Shown: one piece after another, positions 10,169 to 17,450 of the stretch
Layout of the letters: the number at the start of each line of letters is the position of its first letter
Numbering within the stretch: the stretch's first letter is position 1
From: Rossellomorea aquimaris
Lineage (GTDB): Bacteria > Bacillota > Bacilli > Bacillales > Bacillaceae_B
Direction: 5' to 3'
NCBI RefSeq assembly: GCF_003315075.1
Contig: NZ_QNRJ01000009.1
Coordinates: 12,680 to 76,679 of the forward strand
DNA: 64,000 nt
Position numbers and translations under genes: made by a program
Notes under the pieces: model-generated
What the model saw: the letters and a program-made list of their open reading frames with translations, nothing else
What the model was told of the DNA's origin: nothing
Database searches by the model: none

Positions 10169-11155
10169 TTGGATACAGGCACTCATATCGTCATGGGTTT
10201 CGCTCTAGGGGGCTTAGCCACCCTGGATCCCGTTGTTGCTGAAAGTGCAGCCACTTCTCAAAGTGTGTTGGTTGCAGCAGTCATCGGCTCTCAAATTCCA
10301 GACATCGATACCGTTTTGAAATTACGCAATAATGCCGTTTATATACGTCATCATCGAGGCATCACCCATAGCATTCCGGCCGTTGCTCTTTGGCCGCTAG
10401 TAATTGTCGCTTGTCTTTATCCCTTTTTCCCGGGGGCAGATTTGCTTCATTTATGGATTTGGACATTTGTGGCCGTATTCCTCCATGTATTTGTCGACAT
10501 TTTCAATGCCTATGGGACACAGGCCATCAGGCCGATTTCGTCGAAATGGGTCGCTTTAGGAGTCATTAACACGTTTGATCCGATTATATTTGGTATTCAC
10601 ATCGGCGGATTGATTCTGTGGGGCATGGGATTACCACCTGGAAAAACCTTTTTGGTCATGTACATTGTGATTTTCGCTTATTATGTATTGAGATTCCAGG
10701 TTCAAAAAGCAGTGAAAAATGCGGTGAAAAGAAGAATCCCTAAAGCGGAAAAAATCATCGTTTCACCGACAATCCGGTTTTTCCAATGGCGCCTTGCGAT
10801 TGTGACCAAGGAACATTATTATGTCGCACGGGCATTCAGACGGTCGATTACGATCTTCGATAAATTTGAACGCATACCGATACCTGAGAATCCAGTCATC
10901 AATGCCGCTAAAAGAGATAAAAATCTGGCCGCCTTTCTTTCCTTTTCCCCGGTTTTCCGCTGGGAAGTGGACGAATACGATGATCACTTTGAAGTACGCT
11001 TCATCGATCTTCGCTACAGAAATAATGGACACTATCCCTTTGTCGCCCTGGTACAGCTCGACAAAGACCTGAACATCGTCAGCTCCTACACAGGATGGGT
11101 CTTCAGCGAAGAAAAACTTCGCTCAAAAGTCGACATCGACATTTTAATCGATTAA
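10169..11155 (+). CDS. yfhP: YfhP-like membrane-bound metal-dependent hydrolase
   Basis: A 328-aa integral membrane protein of the YdjM/DUF457 family. N-terminal histidines and acids typical of the family are visible: DTGTHIVMG, GSQIPDID and RHHRGITHS, then HVFVDIFNAYGT; these probably bind metal at the membrane surface. Four or five hydrophobic helices end near residue 180, followed by a soluble C-terminal domain. The start is TTG with AAGGGAGGA upstream. B. subtilis yfhP has the same position next to mutY. The substrate is unknown. Confidence 0.85.
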   Translation: MDTGTHIVMGFALGGLATLDPVVAESAATSQSVLVAAVIGSQIPDIDTVLKLRNNAVYIRHHRGITHSIPAVALWPLVIVACLYPFFPGADLLHLWIWTFVAVFLHVFVDIFNAYGTQAIRPISSKWVALGVINTFDPIIFGIHIGGLILWGMGLPPGKTFLVMYIVIFAYYVLRFQVQKAVKNAVKRRIPKAEKIIVSPTIRFFQWRLAIVTKEHYYVARAFRRSITIFDKFERIPIPENPVINAAKRDKNLAAFLSFSPVFRWEVDEYDDHFEVRFIDLRYRNNGHYPFVALVQLDKDLNIVSSYTGWVFSEEKLRSKVDIDILID

Positions 11156-11161
11156 AGCAGT

Positions 11162-11194
11162 GAGGGACGGACCTTTAAAAAGGTCCGTCCCTCA
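11162..11194. repeat. Perfect GAGGGACGGACCT hairpin acting as intergenic terminator
   Basis: TGAGGGACGGACCTTT is followed almost at once by its exact complement between the convergent yfhP and yfhJ genes. It is the most compact member of the GGGACGGACC family. A T-run is poor, so terminator function is inferred from position only. Confidence 0.75.
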
Positions 11195-11199
11195 TCACT

Positions 11200-11475
11200 T
11201 TAATGTACTATATCGTCATCTTCTTTATCGTCGATCAGATGTTTGTATTTAGGGTTTTGTGCAGCAAATTCGTGGATTTGTTCACCGTATGTATTGACCC
11301 ATTGGCGAACGACTTTTTCCGTTACTGCTTTTCCTTTATAATCGTAACCTGCTTTTGCGTATGTGGCTTCGAAATCCTCCCACACAAGTTCGATCCAGGT
11401 TCTCGCTTTTTCATACGAGAGCTTATTATTTTTTTCAATTAACAATTGTGTTAATTCGTGGAATGTTGACTCCAT
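11200..11475 (-). CDS. yfhJ: YfhJ-like protein with W-V/I-E-L-x-W motif
   Basis: A 91-aa acidic soluble protein. The family mark is ARTWIELVWEDFEATYAKAG near residues 24-43, followed by VTEKVVRQWV and NPKYKHL. Small Bacillus-specific family of unknown function. The ATG has AAAGGAGGA ahead. Divergent from sspK, as expected from the B. subtilis neighbourhood. Confidence 0.88.
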   Translation of the reverse strand: MESTFHELTQLLIEKNNKLSYEKARTWIELVWEDFEATYAKAGYDYKGKAVTEKVVRQWVNTYGEQIHEFAAQNPKYKHLIDDKEDDDIVH

Positions 11476-11514
11476 TTTGTCTCCTCCTTTTCCATATATT
11501 TAGTTCCCTCTTTT

Positions 11515-11544
11515 ATGATAATGTACACCAATTCACCCATACTA
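11515..11544 (+). promoter_or_regulatory. Possible sigma-G promoter of sspK
   Basis: CATACTA at 11538 resembles the sigma-G -10 box and TGATAA at 11516 is a weak -35 about 16 bp upstream. The position, ~80 bp before the sspK start, fits a forespore promoter. Weak match, so tentative. Confidence 0.4.
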
Positions 11545-11625
11545 TTAGTACGTGGTTAAGCTTAGTTGTGAACCTTTGCTTCTTCACGGTATGAGTCAGA
11601 AAATTCACCTTTTAGGAGGCACTTT

Positions 11626-11790
11626 ATGCGAAATAAAACGACAGGGTTCCCTAACATGAATAACAATAAATTCGAAGGTGAACCGAGAGCTAAAGCGGAA
11701 TTTGCATCTAAAAGGGCTAACGGCACCATCAACACCCATCCTCAAGAACGTATGAAAGCTTCTGGAGAAAGAGATCACGACTCACTTTAA
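11626..11790 (+). CDS. sspK: Small acid-soluble spore protein K
   Basis: A 54-aa minor spore-core protein. The reading begins [10 protein letters not shown] and contains the SspK core [20 protein letters not shown] followed by [11 protein letters not shown]. The family is normally about 50 aa. RBS AGGAGG precedes the ATG by 6 nt. It was found by direct reading and is followed at once by another small gene in the same direction. Confidence 0.92.
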   Translation: MRNKTTGFPNMNNNKFEGEPRAKAEFASKRANGTINTHPQERMKASGERDHDSL

Positions 11791-11822
11791 TGAAGTGAAA
11801 ATCTGTTTAGGGGGTAGTTACG

Positions 11823-11981
11823 ATGGCAAACATGAAAAACAACTTCTACCGAAATAAGTACAGCAGTCCATTTAACAAGGCATTCTACAATCCAAAGCAT
11901 GCCCATTCCCAAGCTAATGGACAAACCACACAAACTCAAGACTTAATCATTCTAGAGAACCAGACACGCAAGCGTTCCTAG
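11823..11981 (+). CDS. YpzG-like small protein, probably spore-associated
   Basis: A 52-aa protein that reads MANMKNNFYRNKYSSPFNKA at the start, then NPKHAHSQANGQTTQTQ. The KYSSPF...NPKHAHSQ.NG pattern resembles the YpzG family. It starts 32 bp after sspK, with GGGGGTAG ahead of the ATG, so it probably shares the sspK transcript and may be made in the forespore. Function unknown; family assignment is from memory of the pattern. Confidence 0.7.
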   Translation: MANMKNNFYRNKYSSPFNKAFYNPKHAHSQANGQTTQTQDLIILENQTRKRS

Positions 11982-11988
11982 GCTATTT

Positions 11989-12018
11989 CAGAGGTCCGTC
12001 CCTATGACGGACCTCTTT
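11989..12018. terminator. Terminator built from GGGACGGACC-type repeat
   Basis: AGAGGTCCGTC and GACGGACCTCT form an 11-bp stem with a 5-nt loop, followed by TTTATTA. It ends the sspK operon and also faces the yfhH stop codon. The arms match the dispersed GAGGGACGGACCT family. Confidence 0.8.
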
Positions 12019-12019
12019 A

Positions 12020-12346
12020 TTACTTCTTTTCTCCTGCCAATAGGGAAATCGGCAGTGCTTCTTCTTTTCCGTCTCCACCCAGGCGATATCCCCAGGCAAA
12101 TACCCCGTTTAGATAGTCGACTTTGAAATATGTACCGGGATCACCTTCTATTGCGTATATCCCGCCAGGCTTGTAGGCGTCAGGATTCATCAAATAAGCC
12201 TGTGCCATAAGTGCCTTGCGCTCCAAAACGGCAAACTCATTCACAATCCCCAGCTGTTCAGCTTTCCTTGCTTTCTCCTTCAACGAAGCAATTTCCTGCT
12301 TCAACTCATGCTCCGTCATCTCACTATATCTTCTCTCTTGTTCCAT
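12020..12346 (-). CDS. yfhH: YfhH family protein (DUF1811)
   Basis: A 108-aa soluble protein matching YfhH: N-terminal helical part MTEHELKQEIASLKEKARKA, then LERKALMAQAYLMNP and a C-terminal SH3-like beta part with YLNGVFAWGYR and EEALPISLL. Function unknown. ATG preceded by AGAGGTGA. In B. subtilis it lies beside recX; here the hairpin array and two extra genes separate them. Confidence 0.9.
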   Translation of the reverse strand: MEQERRYSEMTEHELKQEIASLKEKARKAEQLGIVNEFAVLERKALMAQAYLMNPDAYKPGGIYAIEGDPGTYFKVDYLNGVFAWGYRLGGDGKEEALPISLLAGEKK

Positions 12347-12388
12347 TCCTCATCACCTCTACTAATAGTAGTATAGAGAAAATGATAC

Positions 12389-12514
12389 AATAAGAAAAGC
12401 GGAGGGGCTTTGCCCAGAGGCGACAAGCATAAGGCAAGTCCACCGGAAAGGCGCACTTTGCCTTTTTGGTGGGCTGGACTTATGACCTCGAGCCTCTAAG
12501 CCCCGCAGCTGGAC
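12389..12514 (+). repeat. Hairpin repeat unit 1, type A
   Basis: A 126-bp unit from AATAAGAAAAGCGG to CAGCTGGAC. Helices that can form in order: GGGGCTT/AAGCCCC, AGAGGC/GCCTCT, CATAAG/CTTATG, TCCACC/GGTGGG and AAAGGC/GCCTTT at the tip. The unit therefore folds on itself end to end. Confidence 0.92.
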
Positions 12515-12639
12515 AATAAGAAAAGCGGAAGCGGCTGGTCAGCCCCGACAAGCATAAGACGGGATTGCTGAAAAGGCGTTCTTTGCCTTTTTGGCCATCA
12601 CGGCTTATGACCTCGAGGGGCTAGCCGCTGGAGCTGGAC
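12515..12639 (+). repeat. Hairpin repeat unit 2, type B
   Basis: A 125-bp unit with the same ends and the same CATAAG/CTTATG and AAGGC/GCCTT helices, but different outer helices: AGCGGCT/AGCCGCT and AGCCCC/GGGGCT. Both strands of each helix changed together relative to type A. Confidence 0.92.
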
Positions 12640-12765
12640 AATAAGAAAAGCGGAGGGGCTTTGCCCAGAGGCGACAAGCATAAGGCCGGTCCACCGGAAA
12701 GGCGCTCTTTGCCTTTTTGGTGGGCTGGACTTATGACCTCGAGCCTCTAAGCCCCGCAGCTGGAC
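12640..12765 (+). repeat. Hairpin repeat unit 3, type A
   Basis: A 126-bp unit nearly identical to unit 1; it differs near the inner helix (AAGGCCGGTCC instead of AAGGCAAGTCC) and in the loop (GCGCTC instead of GCGCAC). Confidence 0.92.
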
Positions 12766-12890
12766 AATAAGAAAAGCGGAATCGGCTGGTTAGACCCGAC
12801 AAGCATAAGACGGGATGGCCGGAAAGGCGTTCTTTGCCTTTTTGGCCATCACGGCTTATGACCTCGAGGGGCTAGCCGCTGGAGCTGGAC
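12766..12890 (+). repeat. Hairpin repeat unit 4, type B
   Basis: A 125-bp type B unit. Its inner helix is better kept than in unit 2: GATGGCC pairs with GGCCATC. Confidence 0.92.
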
Positions 12891-12941
12891 AATAAGAAAA
12901 GCGGAAGCGGCTGGTCAGACCCGACAAGCATAAGGCAGGCC
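12891..12941 (+). repeat. Hairpin repeat unit 5, truncated type B
   Basis: Only the 5' arm of a type B unit remains (AATAAGAAAAGCGGAAGCGG to CATAAGGCAGGC). It ends 35 bp before the SDR start codon, so the 3' arm was lost or the array was broken here. Confidence 0.85.
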
Positions 12942-12975
12942 CTTAATCAATTACATCAGAAAGGATGACACCACC

Positions 12976-13650
12976 ATGAAAACAGCCATCATCACAGGCG
13001 GAGGCTCCGGCCTTGGAAAAGAATTAGGAAAACTTCTTAGCCTGCAAGGATATCATATCTTCCTTCTTGCCCGGACGGAAGACAGCTTAAAAGAAGCTGC
13101 AGCAGAAATTGAAAGCATTGGCGGAAAGGTTTCATTTGCCACTTTGGATATTCGTTCAACTCATGACATTCAACAATTCGCCAAGACTCATCTTAAGGAT
13201 TGTAATGTCGAATTACTCGTACATAATGCAGGGGTGGGCTATTTCGGTCCCTTCAAGGATACAGACGATGATGAATTAGTAAGCATGTTTGAAACGAATG
13301 CACTCGGTCCCATTCGTTTGACTAAGGCACTTCTGAATCGACTTGATCCAGGGAGCAGCACAATCATTAACATCATTTCCACAGCTGGCCTTAGAGGCAA
13401 AAAAAATGAATCATTGTATGTAGCGAGCAAGTTTGCCCTCAGAGGATTTGGTGAAAGCTTACAGAAGGAGTACGAGGATTCGAATCTTCGCATCGTGAAT
13501 GCGTATATGGGTGGAATGAATACTCCATTCTGGGAGAACAGCGATCATATCAGTGATCCATCAAGGCTTCGCTCTCCTAAAGAAGTTGCGGAAATGATTG
13601 TGAATGAATACAAAGAAAAAGACGAAATCGTCATTGAATCAAAAAAATAA
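12976..13650 (+). CDS. Short-chain dehydrogenase/reductase
   Basis: A 224-aa classical SDR oxidoreductase with a Rossmann fold: TGGGSGLG cofactor motif (residues 8-15), NAGVG (near 83), Ser in IISTAG and the YVASK catalytic Tyr/Lys (near 149-153). An Arg in LLARTEDSL after strand 2 suggests NADPH preference. The substrate is unknown. The ATG is preceded by AAAGGATG. It is not part of the B. subtilis yfh gene order, so it looks like an insertion next to the hairpin array. Confidence 0.88.
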   Translation: MKTAIITGGGSGLGKELGKLLSLQGYHIFLLARTEDSLKEAAAEIESIGGKVSFATLDIRSTHDIQQFAKTHLKDCNVELLVHNAGVGYFGPFKDTDDDELVSMFETNALGPIRLTKALLNRLDPGSSTIINIISTAGLRGKKNESLYVASKFALRGFGESLQKEYEDSNLRIVNAYMGGMNTPFWENSDHISDPSRLRSPKEVAEMIVNEYKEKDEIVIESKK

Positions 13651-13657
13651 ACCTCAA

Positions 13658-13688
13658 AAGGCAGTGTTCCCTAAAGGAAGACTGCCTT
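13658..13688. terminator. Terminator after SDR gene
   Basis: Stem AAGGCAGT-TTCC / GGAA-ACTGCCTT between convergent genes, followed by CTCATTT. Confidence 0.75.
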
Positions 13689-13693
13689 CTCAT

Positions 13694-14107
13694 TTATGGA
13701 GCAAAAGGGAAGAACATAAAGGCCACTACAAATAATAAAACAGGCACTATAAATACAGCGAAGGCATCAATAACCACGACAAAAGCCATCCACACCCAGC
13801 GGATACTGTCTTTTCTTTTGAGAAACTGCTGGATCATCCGGATGTTCACAATGATGAGGAAGATCGCCACCCCCAATAGGAAAAATGGCATCACCCATTT
13901 CCCCATGGTTTCGGCATACCCTTGGTTATACCACTCTTGCTTCCCAAGTGTATAGAATCCGGTTTGAACTTTAATGATTAGTTCACCAATGATAAATAGT
14001 GCGGCTGCCCCCACGACAATTCCACCTGTGTAAAGCTTGAATTTTTTAGTCGTACCGATGAGCAGCAAAAGTGTTAAACCAGCAAACAGAAGCGTGAAAA
14101 TCTCCAC
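13694..14107 (-). CDS. Four-helix membrane protein, unknown
   Basis: A 137-aa protein with four hydrophobic segments (about residues 3-17, 27-45, 73-92 and 108-135) and a short hydrophilic loop around residues 50-70 rich in Tyr, Gln and Trp. I do not recognise a family. Start GTG, preceded by AAGGGGGAG. It lies between the SDR gene and recX, outside the usual B. subtilis order. Confidence 0.75.
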   Translation of the reverse strand: MEIFTLLFAGLTLLLLIGTTKKFKLYTGGIVVGAAALFIIGELIIKVQTGFYTLGKQEWYNQGYAETMGKWVMPFFLLGVAIFLIIVNIRMIQQFLKRKDSIRWVWMAFVVVIDAFAVFIVPVLLFVVAFMFFPFAP

Positions 14108-14161
14108 AGGAACTCCCCCTTGTCATACCCCTATAGTTCAATCTATCTTTAAAACAACAAA

Positions 14162-14968
14162 TCATTCTTCATTTTCTTTTAACTCTTCCAAAAGTCTTTC
14201 GATGTCCTCCATAGAGAAACCTTTTCGATACAAGGTCTGTTTCATTTTCTGGACATACTCGTACCCCTCATACTTTGAACTCAGCTTTCTATGAGCCTTT
14301 AACCCTTGGTGATAGACGGCATCCCATTTTTCATCGTCATCCCGTTCAGATTCTACTGTCTCCCAGACAATTTTCATGACAGAACCCGGATATCCTTTTC
14401 GCATCAGGTTTTGTTCAATTTTTTGCCTGGCAATCATCTTGGAATCTTTTCTATATTTATGAAGAAGTTTTTCGGTGAGACCGACGGCTTTATCAACCTG
14501 CTTCTCTTCCGTAAATGCAGCAAGAGCCTCTTCGATATAAGGGTCATCCACCCCTTTTCTTCTTAATTCCCCCCGGATCCAAGTCGGCCCCTTATCAGAG
14601 GTATTCATGTGAGTCCCGACAAAAGCGTGAGCGAATTCTAAATCATTGATGTATTTAATATCATTTAATTTATGAATCACTTCCTGTATGACTCCATCTT
14701 CGGGATCTCCTTCTTGTAAATGGTCCCGAATTTCTTTTTCCGTGCGCATTCGATGGGCTAAATATTGAATCGCTTTATTGAATGCTTTCTTTACATCGTC
14801 TTCATATTGAAGTTCTGAAACCTCAAGCTCATCCACTTCCAGACCTTTTCGGAGCTGAAACTTTGCCAGTACTGCTTCATCGACACTGAAGGCATATTTT
14901 CCATCTATAAATAAATTGTAACGCTCATCGTTCTTTACTTGCTTCGTTATTTTCGTAATCTTACCCAT
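14162..14968 (-). CDS. recX: RecX recombination regulator
   Basis: A 268-aa RecX protein, which binds RecA filaments and limits their extension. Three-helix repeat modules are seen as AIQYLAHRMRTEKEIRDHL, WIRGELRRKGVDDPYIEEAL and KIEQNLMRKGYPGSVM. The N terminus ITKITKQVKNDERYNLFIDG is typical of Bacillus RecX. ATG at 14968 is preferred over an upstream GTG because GAGG is spaced 8 nt from it. Confidence 0.93.
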   Translation of the reverse strand: MGKITKITKQVKNDERYNLFIDGKYAFSVDEAVLAKFQLRKGLEVDELEVSELQYEDDVKKAFNKAIQYLAHRMRTEKEIRDHLQEGDPEDGVIQEVIHKLNDIKYINDLEFAHAFVGTHMNTSDKGPTWIRGELRRKGVDDPYIEEALAAFTEEKQVDKAVGLTEKLLHKYRKDSKMIARQKIEQNLMRKGYPGSVMKIVWETVESERDDDEKWDAVYHQGLKAHRKLSSKYEGYEYVQKMKQTLYRKGFSMEDIERLLEELKENEE

Positions 14969-15058
14969 TTTTTCCACCTCATTGTAATCCTAACACATTC
15001 AGCATATGTTTTTTATTCTGTAGATAGGTAAAATAATAAGTATATTGGAGGGATGATG

Positions 15059-15964
15059 ATGAAGATCGCTATAACAGGTGGGACGGGTTTTGTCGGGCAG
15101 GCTCTGACGGAGGAACTTCTCGAACACCATCACGAAGTCATGATACTTACTCGAAATCCGGATAAATACGACAATCGTTCAGGAGTTACCTACGTAAAAT
15201 GGCTATCTGACGGGGCGAAACCGGAAGATGCGCTCGAAGGAATCCAAGCCTTCATTAACCTTGCAGGGGAATCCATCAACAGCGGCCGCTGGACAGATGA
15301 GCGTAAGAAACGAATCATCAATAGCCGGATCAACTCAACACAAGAGGTAATGAACATTATAAAGGCACTGAAAGAGAAACCGGCGTGTCTAATTAACGCA
15401 AGTGCAATCGGCTACTACCCTTCTTCAAAAACGAATACGTATACAGAAGCGTCAACGGAAACGGCAGACAACTTTTTAGGAGAAACCGTTCAAATATGGG
15501 AAAAAGAAGCGAGCAAGGCAAACCAGCTGGATATCAGGGTTGCATATGCTCGTTTCGGGATTATACTGGGGGAGGAGGAAGGCGCCCTCCCTCGTATCGC
15601 TCTTCCTTATAAAATGTTTGTGGGAGGAACGGTTGGATCCGGTGACCAGTGGATGTCGTGGGTCCATATTAAAGACATCGCAAGAGCGGTGCATTTCATT
15701 ATTGAAACAGAATCCATCTCGGGACCGGTGAATGTGACAGCTCCTTCCCCCGTTACCATGAAAGAGTTCGGAAAAACACTCGGGGCCGTGCTTGGCAGGC
15801 CACACTGGATCCCTGTCCCTTCCCTTGCTTTAAAAGTAGCAATGGGTGAAATGAGCGCCTTAGTGCTGGAAGGCCAAAAAGTACTTCCGAGTGTCCTTTC
15901 AGAAAACGGTTTTAAATTTGAATACCCTGAATTAAAAAGTGCCTTGATTGATATTTATCATTAA
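15059..15964 (+). CDS. yfhF: SDR39U1-type epimerase family protein, YfhF-like
   Basis: A 301-aa extended-SDR protein of the TIGR01777 group. The NAD(P) motif ITGGTGFVGQALTEELL opens the protein; FINLAGESINSGRW, SAIGYYPS and RFGIILGEEEGALP follow, all typical of this group. A sugar-nucleotide epimerase fold is certain, the substrate is not known. Three ATGs overlap (15053, 15056, 15059); the last is best spaced from GGAGGG. Divergent from recX. Confidence 0.9.
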   Translation: MKIAITGGTGFVGQALTEELLEHHHEVMILTRNPDKYDNRSGVTYVKWLSDGAKPEDALEGIQAFINLAGESINSGRWTDERKKRIINSRINSTQEVMNIIKALKEKPACLINASAIGYYPSSKTNTYTEASTETADNFLGETVQIWEKEASKANQLDIRVAYARFGIILGEEEGALPRIALPYKMFVGGTVGSGDQWMSWVHIKDIARAVHFIIETESISGPVNVTAPSPVTMKEFGKTLGAVLGRPHWIPVPSLALKVAMGEMSALVLEGQKVLPSVLSENGFKFEYPELKSALIDIYH

Positions 15965-15978
15965 ATCACAGGTATGTC

Positions 15979-16023
15979 CCCTTCTTTTCAAGGCAAAAAT
16001 AGAAGTAATCTTGAAAAGAAGGG
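15979..16023 (+). promoter_or_regulatory. Perfect 14-bp hairpin covering the yfhE ribosome binding site
   Basis: CCCTTCTTTTCAAG (15979-15992) is exactly complementary to CTTGAAAAGAAGGG (16010-16023), and AAGAAGGG is the only plausible Shine-Dalgarno for yfhE. No T-run follows, so this looks more like RBS sequestration or an mRNA-end hairpin than a normal terminator of yfhF. Confidence 0.55.
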
Positions 16024-16035
16024 ATGTACATACGA

Positions 16036-16161
16036 ATGGATAATAAGAAGAAGAAAGACAAAAACAAATCGGTTCTATCCAGTGCACAGGAAGTAACGTA
16101 TTCAAGAGAATTCAAAGCAGCTGATCGTGCAGGCGGATTCAGTTCCAAAGCCCATAGATAG
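16036..16161 (+). CDS. yfhE: YfhE-like small basic protein
   Basis: A 41-aa Lys-rich protein: MDNKKKKDKNKSVLSSA, then EVTYSREFKAADRAGGFSS. It matches the YfhE family of tiny Bacillus proteins in its VTYS.EFK.ADRA core and in position between yfhF and yfhD. Function unknown. AAGAAGGG lies 12 nt before the ATG, inside a hairpin; an earlier in-frame ATG at 16024 is too close to the RBS. Confidence 0.8.
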   Translation: MDNKKKKDKNKSVLSSAQEVTYSREFKAADRAGGFSSKAHR

Positions 16162-16203
16162 ACAATTATTACCTAACTAAAAACCCTTACTTTGAAGAAG
16201 AAT

Positions 16204-16241
16204 AAAGGTACAGACTTCTAAGTCTGTACCTTTATTTTTTT
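16204..16241 (+). terminator. Terminator of yfhE
   Basis: Perfect stem AAAGGTACAGACTT / AAGTCTGTACCTTT with a 2-nt loop, followed by ATTTTTTT. Confidence 0.92.
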
Positions 16242-16267
16242 AACCAACTGAAAAGGGGATGTTCATA

Positions 16268-16453
16268 TTGGGCAGATCACGCGGAAATAGTAAACGAGGA
16301 AACAAAAACAGCTTGCCACAAACACCCGCTCAGCTCAAATCTGACGGTGTTGACGAAGAGTTCTCACGTGAACTTGCCGACCAGGCTGATATGGAAGCAC
16401 AAGCTCGCGCCAATGCTGCCAACCAGCGTGCACGAGTGAAGAAAAACCAATAG
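16268..16453 (+). CDS. yfhD: YfhD-like protein
   Basis: A 61-aa hydrophilic protein starting MGRSRGNSKRGN, with the family region GVDEEFSRELADQADMEAQ followed by RANAANQRARVKKNQ. The start is taken as TTG at 16268, since AAAGGGG is correctly spaced and the result aligns with YfhD; an in-frame ATG at 16259 directly abuts the RBS. Function unknown. Confidence 0.85.
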   Translation: MGRSRGNSKRGNKNSLPQTPAQLKSDGVDEEFSRELADQADMEAQARANAANQRARVKKNQ

Positions 16454-16502
16454 TGTACTCCCTGTAGGTGAAAAAAAAGATAGGTTCTGAGGAATTCACT
16501 AA

Positions 16503-16537
16503 GAAACCACCCATGCAATGTCTGCATGGGTGGTTTC
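16503..16537. terminator. Hairpin between convergent yfhD and doxX
   Basis: Perfect 15-bp stem (GAAACCACCCATGCA / TGCATGGGTGGTTTC). T-runs are weak on both sides, but the position between two convergent genes supports termination. Confidence 0.7.
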
Positions 16538-16550
16538 ATTAAATGTTCTA

Positions 16551-17051
16551 TCACACCACGACCGGCTTTTTATGCTGTTTGCCTTTAGGAAGGACCATAT
16601 GTTTCAGGTATGGCATCATCCAGCGGTCAGCTCCCCAACAGAATGCCCCTCTGCCTGCAAAAAGAAGGATGATGGCAACTGTGTAAAGAACTGGATTCGT
16701 GCTCACCGTTCCCGCCAATAAGAAGTTTAAGTTCATGAAAGCTCCTGCGACTAATGCAGGTATTGTCATGAATCCGACAATCAACCCAATTCCCACCAGT
16801 ACTTCTCCCCAAGGGATCAAAATATTGAATACATCGACATTCGGTATTGCAAACCCTTTTAGGAATTCTGCGTACCATCCTTGAACGGCTGGATGATCTC
16901 CCGTCGCCTTAGCCAATGCTCCTTGCAAGAATCCGCTTGCATCAAAACCATCGTTCACCTTATGCCAACCCGCTTCCAGCCATTGAACACCCAACCAAAT
17001 TCTAATCACTGTCCAAACCATGCTCACCTTTTGATTTTCCCACCATCTCAT
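16551..17051 (-). CDS. DoxX family membrane protein
   Basis: A 166-aa integral membrane protein of the DoxX superfamily, with four helices and the family segments RIWLGVQWLEAGWHK near the start, PWGEVLVGIGLIVGF, and AGAFMNLNFLLAGT. DoxX proteins are quinone-linked or redox-associated membrane proteins; the exact reaction here is unknown. AAGGAGATG precedes the ATG. Two Rex/Fnr-like palindromes lie upstream, which suggests control by redox state or oxygen. Confidence 0.88.
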   Translation of the reverse strand: MRWWENQKVSMVWTVIRIWLGVQWLEAGWHKVNDGFDASGFLQGALAKATGDHPAVQGWYAEFLKGFAIPNVDVFNILIPWGEVLVGIGLIVGFMTIPALVAGAFMNLNFLLAGTVSTNPVLYTVAIILLFAGRGAFCWGADRWMMPYLKHMVLPKGKQHKKPVVV

Positions 17052-17078
17052 GATGGATCATCTCCTTTTGGATTTATA

Positions 17079-17096
17079 TTGTGAAATATTTCACAA
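17079..17096. promoter_or_regulatory. Rex/Fnr-like operator 1
   Basis: TTGTGAAATATTTCACAA is an exact palindrome. It meets the Rex consensus (TTGTGAA-N4-TTCACAA) and also the Fnr consensus (TGTGA-N6-TCACA), so the regulator cannot be decided from the site alone. It is 28 bp before the doxX start codon. Confidence 0.8.
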
Positions 17097-17156
17097 GAGT
17101 GACTAAAAAACAGTTGATCAAAGTTTGTGATGGTTTTGATATGATAGCTGTTTCGT

Positions 17157-17174
17157 TTGTGAAATTTTTCACAT
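17157..17174. promoter_or_regulatory. Rex/Fnr-like operator 2
   Basis: TTGTGAAATTTTTCACAT, near-palindromic, 78 bp from operator 1. Two spaced sites around the promoter region would allow looping or separate repression and activation. Confidence 0.75.
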
Positions 17175-17311
17175 GTTCTTTACACTTATAATATACCTCT
17201 TCCCCCTGCTTATTGCAATAGGCTATTGAGCAGTTCACAAAGGTGTCAAAACCGGTAAGAGTACAGCTTATTTATTGAAATTTTTGTAGCGGAAAATGAA
17301 TTTCCGTCACC

Positions 17312-17438
17312 TTTCAGCTGCTGATTTTCAGAAGGATTTTCAACTGTTAAATATCCACCGATTATTAAGAGTTGAATTCAAAGCCAAATTCACCTGTCAA
17401 AAATCATCGAAATTTTAACAGGTGAACAATCATCGCCC
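17312..17438. repeat. Degenerate 25-bp tandem repeat, five units
   Basis: Units start at 17312, 17338, 17363, 17389 and 17414 and are 25-26 bp long. Representative cores are TTTCAACTGTTAAATATCC and TTTAACAGGTGAACAATC. Unit starts share TTT(C/A)A(A/G)C(T/A)G followed by A/T-rich sequence. The same family is at 60096-60284. Apart from this array and the two operators, I see no gene in 17052-17450. Confidence 0.7.
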
Positions 17439-17450
17439 ACCAATAATCCA

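Noticed and set aside
12389-12941. CRISPR array
   Set aside because: Units are contiguous 125-bp hairpins with no unique spacers, and no cas genes are present in the window.
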